From contig NC_092678.1 of the NCBI RefSeq assembly GCF_964355755.1, forward strand, positions 13,180,922 to 13,244,921: a stretch of DNA of 64,000 nt. Direction: 5' to 3'. Below, one piece after another: positions 44,201 through 57,000 of the stretch (its first letter is position 1; each line of letters starts with the position of its first letter). A program made the translations under genes and the position numbers. Under the pieces are notes generated by a model. The model saw only the letters and a program-made list of their open reading frames with translations, was not told the DNA's origin and did not search any database. This DNA comes from Antedon mediterranea (lineage: Eukaryota > Echinodermata > Crinoidea > Comatulida > Antedonidae).

Positions 44201-44984
44201 GACATATAAAATTCATGTGCGAGTCGTTATCGCACGACATATCATGTGCGAGTCTTATCGCACGACATATAACATTTATGTGCGGGTCGTTATCGCACGA
44301 CATATAAAATTTATGTGCGAGTTGTTCATCGCACGACATATTATAAAAGTATATGTGCAGGTAATGTCTGTGTCGTTAACATCTTCCTACAAGAGGATTT
44401 ATGTATGGGCCTTGTCTTCGACTAAGGCGAAAGTAAATGTGGGAGTCGTTATCGCACGATATATAAAATTCATGTGCGAGTCGTTCATCGCACGAAATAT
44501 TATAAAAGTATATGTGCAGGTAATGTCTGTGTCGTTAATATCTTCCTACAAGAGGATTTATATATGGGCCTTGTCTTCGGCTAAGGCGAAAGTAAATGTG
44601 GGAGTTGTTATCGCACGACCTATAAAATTCGTGTCAGAGTCGTTAATCGCACGACATACAGGGATTACAGTATAATATAAGAGTATAATATGTGCGGGTA
44701 ATGTTTGTGTCGTTAACATTTTCCTACGAGAGGACAACATATAAAAGTAAACAGAAATATATATATATATATAGTGGTATGATACTCGCTCTGTAAGCGA
44801 GAGGTTGCAGGTTCGAATCCCGCCAGAGACATTTTTTCATACAACTAAAAAATATGGTACTTTCGCCAATGAGCTATGCTCGACGCGATTATGAGATCAT
44901 GTTCCGAATATTAGCACTGTTTCTATAATTTACAGTATGATTTATATATAATTTACACAGTGCTACGCAACATCATTGATGACG

Positions 44985-45015
<31 letters not shown>

Positions 45016-48000
45016 CAATGATGTTGCGTAGCACTGTGTAAATTATATATAAATCATACTGTAAATTATAGAAACAGTGCTCATATTCGGAACATGATCT
45101 CATAATCACGTCGAGCATAGCTCATTGGCGAAAGTTCCGTATTTTTTAGTTGTATGAAAAAATGTCTCTGGCTGGATTCGAAAGTTAGCTTTTATATTTT
45201 ACTTAGAAGTAGAAGTGTGTATATATTTTTAAAAAATATATAAAATAATGTATATTATTAAAACTAGAATTTAACTCGTCACTTTGACCTTTATGCGTGG
45301 AAGTATGAGTAGCATCGCATAAGGTGCCGATAATACCATACATGGCTCTGTGGTCTAGTGGTATGATACCCGCCCTGTAAGCGAGAGGTTGCAGGTTCGA
45401 ATCCAGCCAGAGACATTTTTTCATACAACTAAAAAATACGGAACTTTCGCCAATGAGCTATGCTCGACGTGATTATGAGATCATGTTCCGAATATGAGCA
45501 CTGTTTCTATAATTTACAGTATGATTTATATATATATATATATATACGTATAAAGTCGGAAAAAACATGTGTTAAATCACAATGGCGGCCGAACAGTTGG
45601 CCCTCGTGTAAACTGGAATCACACCAGTAGCCTGAACACACCTTAAAACACACTCACGTTACCACACATACAGTACATAGGTAGACTTTCCATAAAGGAA
45701 AGGGCTGTAGTATTTGTAGTCGTGGAAGTATGAGTAGCATCGCATAAGGTGCCGAATTGTTAGAAAACTTACTTGTAAAAATGTTGCTGTGTTAGGATGG
45801 AAATTGGTGATGGAAAATAAGGAAAATTGTCTTCAACTTAATGTGATCGTGTTAACAGAGAGGATGCTTGATCAAAGAGGTCGAAAACCCGCCCTCTCCG
45901 TTCTCAAAATAGAATTGTGTTTCCAACCCAATTCTTGATTTTCATACCATTTCTACGTAAATGTGATGGCAATTATTGTGTGCACAACATATTTAAGCTT
46001 AGTTAGATTCACCTAATCTGAGCTTTACATATAAACAACAATAAAATAAACAACAATATCCAATGAAAAGGATTATAATTGAATGTCGGTTTTCTTTTGA
46101 TCTACCATTTCCCTCTTGGTGAGTTCATTCTTATTCAAATCACGTGTTCGTTCAAGAATATTCGGACTCGAAGACCACGTCACGATACCAACAGTTTGTT
46201 AGATGATAGTGTATCATTTTGTAACGGCTAAAAATAAAGTATTTGAAAATTCGCAATTCCTCTAAAAGACACTGTAGAAAAAAAACAGTGTAGTTTTTTA
46301 GTGTGATAGTATAACTATTTTTCTCGGTTCTTATTATTTATTTAAAAAACCTACTTTTGATCTGAATATGTGATTGTTTTACTTATTTTATAGCCTTTGC
46401 CATATACACTCTTAATGATATTGTACCACATATCAAATTAATAGCTAAATATGTCGATTTTGTATGTATGTATGTATTGATTTTTTATTCGATTGTTTTA
46501 AAGGAAATTTAAAGTAATAAATTATAGTTTATACACAGCACAAGTACTTTCTTTTAACTAAAGATGTGGTATATAAATGTGGGTAGATTTTAGAGTTATA
46601 GAAGTTTTAGGATGAATGGTATATTGTTTCTAAATGGTAATTAAAAAGTGAATGTTAGTCAAGGGAGACACTTTATCAAAGTTCCAACCACAGTTATTAT
46701 TGACACTTTATTTCTGTATACCAACGGGTATATCTAATAGTGGAACCACAAAAATGTAGGATAGACTAATTTCTAATTGTCAACACATTCAGGGTGTTTT
46801 TAGTTGTTTACTAAGATGCATACTAGCACACTTCATTGTTAAATTAGCCGTTCAATAGTTTTACAAACTTTTCAATCTACCCACCCAGCCATCCCCCGGC
46901 ATCATCCAACACCTAACTTCAACACAGGCGCAACTCATATGTTACTCATTTTATTCGCTCATTTGGCTGGTTTAATTCTGGTGAATTATTTTGCCCTCAA
47001 ATTCCACAATTTATCTCACTTACATCTTTACCGATAAATACTTAATAACAACCATTTGATTTACTGGCTCCTGTGACCACACACTGGACCTTTAATACAG
47101 CGATGTCATATGAGTGGTAGACCCCAATTCAAGAGGCCAAAATGTAGTTTATTATTAAGCTTTAGTAGTAATTCGTTAGCCCCCGAGCTTTAATACACCA
47201 GACAATAATTGTATCAAAGTAAAACATTTACGCCATCCTAATAACACAATAAACTATCCATTGTTTTTGCGAACAAAATTAAAAATATACAAATAATACA
47301 TCAAAACACAATGCTGTTACCTTAACCAGCTTACAAGTGACTACCAAATATCAACGAATCATTATACATTCAAATACAGAAATGTATACAATATGAGCCG
47401 TATCTAAAACTATAAACTAATTAACTAACTAATGCTTAAATCAATATAATCTAATGATACTGTTAAAATAAGCCTTGTAGGTTATTATTATTATTATATA
47501 ATAATATTTTCCCCTATTTGCATTATAACATTTAATAACATAATATGCATTGTAGTAATTGGAAGTGTAGGCCTAATTACATTATGAATACAATTGTAGT
47601 TTGTTATCACAAAGTTTATATTACTCGCTTACATGTTATAGCATGTTGCAAGGAAAAGCTACTAACTGCATGAGACCTGTATACCTACCTGGATAGTGAA
47701 CGTATCGGTTGCATTAAATATAGGTACACTTTTGTTATTTATTCTAACTAAACATCTACAATGGGCAACGTTGAAAACAATGAGCCAAATATTTCTAATT
47801 TTAATATTAGCGCCGCTGAACCGAACACCTGGCTGTCGACTTTCATCAAGTCAATCATGGGCTGCAAAACCATTGCTGATATTAAATCAACATTATGCGA
47901 CGCAGTCACCAAGATTGTCTCCTTGGAAAAAGACATTACCATCCTCAATCTTGAAATCACCGGTTTACAAAAAGAACTGATTAATTTGCACGCCGATATG

Positions 48001-51000
48001 CAGGAAAATTCTGATTTCATGGATGTTAAGCTGAAGGATATTGCCGAGGATACGCAGCAATCCACTACGGAATGCATAGAAGAGATACGCGACAAAATCG
48101 ACAACCTAGAAGGACGTCAACGCCGTAACAATCTGAGGTTTACTGGCATACCCGAACAAGCGGAGGATAGCGAAGGTACTGTTAATTTCCTTTCCTCATT
48201 TATTTCCAATACCACCGGCATCAAAATCGCTAATGGTGATATAAAACGAGCCCATCGAGTTGGACCACGTAATACCACCAGGGATAAACCGAGACCACTT
48301 GTTGCATACTTTCTCAGATATTCCACTAAAGAAAGAGTACGCAAGGCAGCTCCAAAAGTGAGACCTAAATTTAAAGATAATAACATCTACGTAAATGATG
48401 ATTTTACCAGCAGAGTGATAAGTAGAAGAATGGCATTATACTCATCGATGAAATACCTGCATTCCAACAAAGTAAAGGCCTGGCTCCACCTTGACAAATT
48501 GCGTTACATAGATACAAATGGTTATGTTCGCACATTCATCGACATGGATCATCTTGCCAAATACTACCCGAACCTCAAAGAAGCACATGCCCCCGAAGCT
48601 ACTGAGTAATTCTAGTCGTCGCAATAATTAACTTTACTTTGACTCTACTTACCGTCAACCGAAATATTACCTATAATACATTTTTATTTCAAGAATTGTT
48701 TATTTTGCTTCTCATTAATTATGTATTAATGTATACAGTCTCATGCATGCTTATTGCTGTATTTCTTTTTTAGATAACGTTATACGCAGCTATTGTTAAT
48801 GAATGTTAATTATCTTCACTTACTTCCTTTTTATGACTTTAATGTGAACTCTGAACTTACTAACAACAATGATATTTCTAACATAACCTTTAATCCAGTT
48901 AATTACAATGAAAATGACAAATATGATGAATCTTTTGAACAACTAATTAATAATCTCAATTCACAGTCAGTTACCCTAGATGAATGCAGCTTTTATGATT
49001 ATTCACAATTTAATTCTAAGTTTAATACATCCTTTAATACTAAAGTATCTCTCCTGCATCTTAATATTAGAAGTATTACGCATAAAGTTAGTGATCTCGA
49101 ATGCCTTTTGAATTCAATTAATAACAAATTTTCCATAATCGGTATCAGTGAAACATGGCTTAATGAAAACTCCCCTATTCCTTTCATTAATAACTACTCC
49201 TTCTTTGCAAGCAATAGAAGCAATAATCAAATTGGCGGAGGAGTTGCATTTTTTATACGTAATGATATTAGAATTACAATTCGAAATGACTTAAAATTAC
49301 CAGACGACCTTTCCGAATCACTTTTTGTTGAGATTGAAAATTCAAAGACAAAAAATGATATTATAGGCATTATTTACAGAGCCCCCTGTGGAGGGCTAGA
49401 TTCTTTTACTAAATCCGTCGATAATGTATTAACCCAAATTAACAATGAAAACAAAAATTGTCATCTCATGGGAGACTTCAATATTGATTTATTAAAATTC
49501 CATAACCATAAATTAACAAACACCTATCTAAATACTTTAATTTCCCATTCTTTTTTTCCAACTATTTCAAAACCAACTAGGATTACCTCAACTTCGGCCA
49601 CCTTGATTGATCATTTTTATTCCAAACAATCTAACTATAAAATAGTTGCTGGTGTTTTACTTAATGATATCTCCGACCACCTTCCTATATTTCAGTTCAT
49701 TGATCAAGAAAATAATGATCAAAACCTTGATGATAATAGCGCCAACTATTCATTTCGTATAAACGACCTAAATGCTTTATCGATTGATTTAGAAGGTGAA
49801 GACTGGTCTATGATATTTGATTGTGACCCAAGATTGAGTTTTGATATATTTATGGAAACATTTACAAATATCCACTCCAGACACTTGGTTAAAAGTAGTA
49901 TAAAATCAAATAAAACGTTTAAACAACCATGGATGTCATCTGCTCTCTTAAAATGTAGTTCTCGGAAACATAAACTCTATAACAAATATATGCACACACG
50001 TAGTAATAATGACAAACTAAACTATACAAAATATAATAATATTTTCACTAATCTTTGTCGCACTGCTAAAAAGAATTATTATACTTCCCAGTTTGATAGA
50101 TATAAAGGTAATCTGAAGAACACATGGCTTGTAATAAATTCTGTTTTAAATAAAGGTAATAATAATAACAAGCACCCGAATCTAATTAAAGATGGTGATA
50201 ATATTTACAAAACTCAAAAAGAGATATGTGAATCGTTTAACAACTATTTTTCTACAATTGGTCCTAATCTTATTAATAGTATGCCAACTAATATAACTGA
50301 TCCATTATCTTATCTTCATTCTGCGTTTGCCAACTCATTTTATATTAGCCCAGTTTCAATTGATGATGTTAACCTAACTATATACAATCTAAATTGTAAT
50401 AAAGGGTCTGGATCTGACGGTATTACTGCTCGTGTCTTAAAATCTGTATCTCCCTTAATCATCCACCAACTTACCCATTGTATAAATTCATCTTTTTTAT
50501 TTGGCACTTTTCCAACACACTTAAAACTAGCTAAAGTTGTGCCCATTTTCAAGAAAGGTGAACGAAGTCAATTATCTAATTACCGGCCAATATCACTACT
50601 TTCAGTGTTTTCCAAAATTATTGAAAAACTCATGTATTCTAAACTTTCTGATTATCTCACAATATTTGATATACTTAATAAACGCCAATATGGTTTACGA
50701 AAAAATCACTCTACATCCCATGCCGTTTTAGATCTTATTAATACTATTACAAATTCATTTGAATCAAAAGAAAATGTATTAAGTTTATTTATTGATCTTT
50801 CAAAGGCCTTCGATGTTATTAATCACGATAATTTAATTAAAAAACTTGAGTGCTATGGAATTAGAGGTATTTCATTGAATTGGTTTAATAGTTATTTGTA
50901 AGATAGAAAACAATATGTTGCATTAGGATCTTGTACATCGTCGACGATGGATATTACTTGCGGAGTGCCACATGGATCTGTGCTTGGGCCATTGCTCTTC

Positions 51001-54000
51001 CTTATTTATGTTAATAATCTGGCTAATGTCAGTAACAAAATGCAAGTAATATCCTTCGCCGACGACACCACCTTATTTTACTCTAATTCCAATATTGATT
51101 TATTATTTACTACATTCAATGATGAATTAACAAAATTTTGTGACTGGTTTATTTCAAACAAATTACTTATTAATACTCTTAAAACAAATTATTTAATTTT
51201 TCACAATTCTCAACGTAAACTAAAAGTTGATGACCTAAATATACTTCTTGACGGAATTCAAATTGAACACAAAACTGAAACACTTTTTTTAGGTGTATAT
51301 ATTCATGAAAACCTCAAATGGACCAGTCATCAAAATTACGTTTTGAAAAAAATATCAAGATCTATTAGTATTATTAACAGACTTAAGCACTTCTTCCCTC
51401 TAAATATTTTAATTTCTCTTTATAACGCACTTGTACTTGTTTGGGCTGCAGATTACTCTTCTAATATTGCTAGATTAACTAAATTACACAAACCAACAGT
51501 GGTGTTGGTAGTCTATGAGTGCCGCTTACCTGGCAGTAAGTATCAACACTCTATTGCAACAGGAAGAAAACTGTGCAAGCTCTTTGAAGACATGTTTACT
51601 CTTTCATGTCTCGAAAAGAAATGATGATGGTGGTTTGTGGGCAGGCTCCCACTTGAGGGCATAGTTCATGGACTATACCATTTGTGGAGAGGGGAATTCA
51701 ATGAAAACTTCTATTTTTCGAGTTATATCTCACTCTTCGAGGAGAAGGGGCTATTGTTGGTTTATCCAGGTAAGCTAGGCACGAAATAGACTACAAAAAC
51801 GTGCAGCTAGAATTATTACTTTTTCACCATATAGAACCTCATCTGAACCCCTTTTTACACGTCTTGGTATATTAAAATTAACGGATATCCACAATTTTCA
51901 AGTTGCCAGTTTTATGTTTAATTATTTTAAAAACCAACCTCCTATTTCTATGATTGATATGCTCTGTAAACGTATCAAATTTCACAATTACAATTTAAGA
52001 ACTTCTCATTTAAACATTCCTTTTGCTTACTAAAACTAAATTGTGTATAACTATATCAGGTCCTAATTTGTGGAACCATATCCCACCAAATATCAAAAGG
52101 TCAATATCATTATTTACTTTCCGAAAAAAGTTAAAGAATCATTATATATCTAAATATTATACTGCTTAGTTAATATGCTTATTATCATTATTTATACTCA
52201 TATACTATTTATGTTTACACAAAATATTAGTTGTTGTTTATTATTGCAATCTTTAATATATACTATATATAATGTATATATACTGGAATTATAATTTATG
52301 TATACATATTTTTTTTTTCATTTACCAATATCGGTAGTTATTTCATTTATAATTATCATGAAACTATTGAAATATAATTTAAATAATTTTTATAAAGAAG
52401 ATGTTAGTTATGTTATTATACTGTAATTTTTTATCCTAAATTATATAATTATATATTCTAGGTTATTTTTATTTTTTTAGTAATGTGTTTTGTTGTGGGT
52501 CCCTTCGAGACAAGTTTTTAACTTCTAGAAGGGATCCATGATAATAATGACTACCAATTACTGTTTTATCTATGTTCACTTTAATATCTTTTTTCTATTT
52601 TGTATATATTCATTCATTATTATCTAAATAAATATTATCTGAAGAAGATTTACTTATTCGTCAATATATTGGTAAAAAAATCGTTTTACTAAAATGCACA
52701 TTTTTTATTAGGCTTCTCGAATTTGCAATGACTGTGGAATTGCCGAAGAAGCGATCATCGTTGCCATAAGGTATATAAATGACATTGGAAAGATTATGTA
52801 TTCCAATAAAGACGAGAAATTAAAGAACACAGTAATAACTAATCTTCACATGATGATGCAGATGTTGACAACTGTGATCACAGTATTTCCACCAAATATT
52901 GAAGATGTAAGTAGACAAATCATAATAATTATCATAGTATTAGAATGAGAAAAAAATAGGTAAAATGTAAATTATATTTTGTTGTCTGACTGGAGTCTTC
53001 CAATTACGAAGTGATTTGTAGTAAATATTGTTTATACTTACTTCTTTGTACATAGAAGAAAATGAAGAATCTATGGGAAAGACTTGACAAAGAAGGTATT
53101 CTTGAGGAAGAGTTACTACGTTATTTATGGACAACACAAAACCCAGATCACTTCGACATTTTTATTGAAGTGATGAGGGTGTTTCGGTTGCTCTATGAGA
53201 AGAAGAGTGTAAGTATTATGTGCATCAATTGATAATTATAAGCTATTATTCCCTCTCATCAATAATGTGTAATCATCAATGTTTATAATAACAGGTACAA
53301 GAAGGTAACCGTGAATTCTTGGTTCCATGTCGGATGAAAGTTTTTACAAATACTAGTCTAGAAGTGACAAAAGATGACATGCAGATGGTATCAATTTACC
53401 TGACTCCGACAGACTTTCTTCCTGAGGCTGTGTACCACACTTTAGTTGTTGCATTTCTTGAATTGATGACGGGTACAGATAGTGATTATTCAAAAGTGTT
53501 CCGGAATCGTAGTGATTTTGAATTTAAAGATCACAAAGTCAGTTTAGGTGCCGTACAAATTAAGCGTGAAAATGAAAAACCACACGCAATTAAGGTAGGA
53601 CAATTAATTGTTAAATATTTCTCACTATGTTTGTAGCATATAAATAAATACTAGATCAATTATTATATATAGTGCATGTATTACTTATAGTACATATTGG
53701 CATAACGCATCTTGTACTACGCACCTACACCTACCAACTTAACATATCTCTTATTAAGTAATGTTTACAACAATAACACAAATCAACCAACCAAATTATC
53801 AAATGATGTTTACACATCTTTAATAAAGAGAAAGAAAGGCTTCATCAACAAACACTTACTTTTGATTTACTTTGGTTTTATTACTTAATAGCTGCAAATA
53901 TATCGTAGGACAGAACATAGTTTCGACACAGAAGTTGGTGGCGCCAAACCAAAGAAACGACAACTGCAACCGAGTGTTTGCATAGAGGTAATCATTATTA

Positions 54001-57000
54001 TGCATGGTATTAACACTTCTAAACAAAATGTAATGTAAATGTAAATTAAATGTAATATCGTACACCACTTCCATGTGTTCAGGTACTAAGTTACTTAAGG
54101 GACCAACTACAAACCGTATGCAACATATACGAAGGTAGTGGTTACAATCTACGTGTGGTATGCGATGCTTGTAATCCAAAGGAACATCACTTAGTTGACC
54201 TTGAAAAGTGTTTGAAGAATGATGTAGTTCCATGTGGAGAAGATACGACTATGAATACAGCTCATATCAAGCGATATTTTTCTAAAGGTAAATTTGTTTT
54301 CTGTTTATGTTCCTTTGTCAATTTCATTACCTCATCTTAATTAAATCTCAATCTTTTTTATCATCTTTATTCGTCATTACCATTGATAAATACATCAACA
54401 ACACACTACAAAATGAACATAACTCGTTTGGACCTTAGGAGTCTAAAGACATGCGCCTAGCAGAAGTGTTTCAGTTATGCATCACATTATCATTGACGTT
54501 ATCGATTTACATTTTAATCTTTAAAGAGCTGCTATATTAATTCATTGAGAGTTTAACAATAATAAATGTATCGTTCCCCTGTATTTTATTTAAAAAAAAT
54601 AAGATGCTTTATATTTTAGCAAAAGAGTCTATAGCTCTATTTCTAGTGACTCTTAAGCAAATAAAAGACACATTGCTTCTAATTTTCCTATTATTTGAGG
54701 TAAAATCACTGATTAACATAAATCAAGAGATGAAAAAATCCTCTGCGATCCAATCTGGATCTTGAAAATAATAATAATAAATAATATATTTATACAGGAT
54801 AAAACAATCAAATAACAGTGTATCTGTTTTACATTGTGGTCCTGTCTTAATAATAATCAAAATATACAAACGAGAAACTTAATTAAATATAATACAGTGT
54901 TTATGAAAAGAAATGAGATTTGTATCTAGCCTTAAAGGAAGTAATAGTTGGTGCCGATTTAATATTAATTGGTAAACTGCGCCTGTAACTTTAAAGGACG
55001 AATTCGTTTTACTACAGGTGTATTTAGGTATTGTTACATTCAAATTTTCTACTCCACGTGTTAAGTGGGTGTGAATATCGCGAATAAATTCAATTTCATT
55101 TACTAATCTAATTGGTGCAAGGCTGTAAACACATTTATACATTAGACATGCTAGGGAGAAATCTCGTTTCTCTTCAAGAGTTTACCACGACAGGTTCTGG
55201 ATGATGATGTCACCTCTTACATTAATATATTCAAAGTTGTTTGTTACAATTCGAGCAGCTCTTTTTTTATGTCGCTTTAAAATATTTTTGTTTAACTCTG
55301 TCGTATTTCCCCAGACTGTTATAGCATAATCACTACAAGGCTGAATTGTACTTATATAAGAGTTTCTAGTAACGGTTTACTTAAACTACTAGCCATTTGG
55401 ATCAGCATATGTTGAATTTCAATGATATATTATATAATTATCAAAATCCATAGTAATTATATGAAAGTGGTCAAACATAGCTACTGAAACAGAACCAAGT
55501 TTTGAATGTTGGACACAATGGTTGATTTTGGACCCTGTTACTTGTTTTATTAACCGTCCTTATTATTGAGGAAATCCCAGATTAGGCTGTCATTAATAAT
55601 AACAATACTCTTTATTTCATATTCAAATGTACATATACAGCATTAAAGATACAAAGCTCTTTAACTAATATACATAATTACATAATAAAACAATACACTA
55701 ATAATACAAAAGCCCATGGACCACAAACCACCACAAATCATTATACTTACTGCCTTATTGAGATCTGTTAAAGATATTGGTCAGAGGTCGGATTCGATTG
55801 ACTTGGGGGATTGACTTTAGGAATAGTTACTATGTTTCAGCTTTCCATTCGCTATTATTTATATTACTATAGTTGCTACTGATGCTGATGTTACTCCAGT
55901 TACACCAAATGAACCAACCTCAATGCCAGGTTAGTTGATTGTTTATTTTGTCCAACTCATCCAATGTTTCTAGTTTCAGTTTGAATTATCAAGATGTACT
56001 GTAGGCTATAACATTTTCCCTTTTTGTCTTAACATCAATAAAACAAATATCATTTAAAATGAACAGGGGTGGATCTATGATTTTTTTAAAGGAGAGCTAC
56101 ATATAATATTATAGTAGTTCATAATTTCATTTTTAGCTGTAAAAAGGAGGGAGCTTGCCCTAAGTACAACGCCCTAGATCCACCCCTGTTAATAATTGAC
56201 AATAGGGACCTACATATTTTTGTAAATTACATTAAGGCAAGGTTTACAATTGGAAGAGAATGGGTTTTGAAAAACATTCATTTTTAAATAATAACAAATA
56301 TAATGTCAATACAGCCTTGTAGAATAACATCAAATAATGGTAAAACAAGCTATCGTGTTTAAAGAAAGTTATAGTAATAATAATATTCATACTATTAGAT
56401 CAACAAACGAAATTCTCTTCTACCAAATCACATAAAATCTGAACTTCATAATTAGTCCTTTACTACTTTCAAATCTTCACTTTGGGAAATATATATTATA
56501 TATACCTAACTTTTTCTTACCTTTATCCGCCTTTTTCTTTTTAATTTTTATATGTGTTACTATGTTGTATTCACTGAACCACCACTTTGTAAATCATTAA
56601 ATTTGAATTGAAAGTAGATTTCAGTTTAAAGAAAGAACAAATAAATAAATGTCAAATATCAATCCTCAGGACATAAGGACATACTATATACAAAAAAGAA
56701 TATTAGAATATAAAATAAATAAATCCACATATATTGTACAGTTTCGACTCTTTAACACATAATGATATTATTATTAATAAAGCGTATTATTACTATTATT
56801 AGAATTGAATGATGACGATTACAATGAACTGCTCACCGATGTATCTACTTGGTGGAAGAAACGTGGAAACATTCACATGCTGAGAGTGTTACTTAGCGAG
56901 TTCACGAATCGTGATACAACCATTACTTTGAAAAAAATAGAGAGTGAAAGTACACCATATCATCTGCTTGGTCTACTTGAGGGTCCTGGACTTCTCAAAC

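Larger units (their letters stand above)
47690..52650 (+). mobile_element. Near-full-length two-ORF non-LTR retrotransposon (LINE)
   Basis: ORF1 (47761-48609) and ORF2 (48793 to about 52165) with a 3' UTR ending near AAATAAATATTATCTG form an almost complete LINE of about 5 kb. Damage visible is one stop in ORF2 (50899), a 296-bp insertion at 51494-51789 and a few later breaks. The RT and endonuclease motifs place it in the CR1/L2/Daphne/Crack group of LINEs, although clade assignment needs a tree. It lies in sense orientation in the COR intron. Confidence 0.85.

Noticed and set aside
43547-44209. 220-codon ORF with internal repeats that could look like a repeat protein
   Set aside because: It is the 35-bp hairpin satellite read through. 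The repeat period, lack of gene context and equal pattern outside the ORF argue against coding.
43345-44345. Regular palindromic repeats resembling a CRISPR array
   Set aside because: The units are directly tandem with no unique spacers, and the DNA is clearly eukaryotic.
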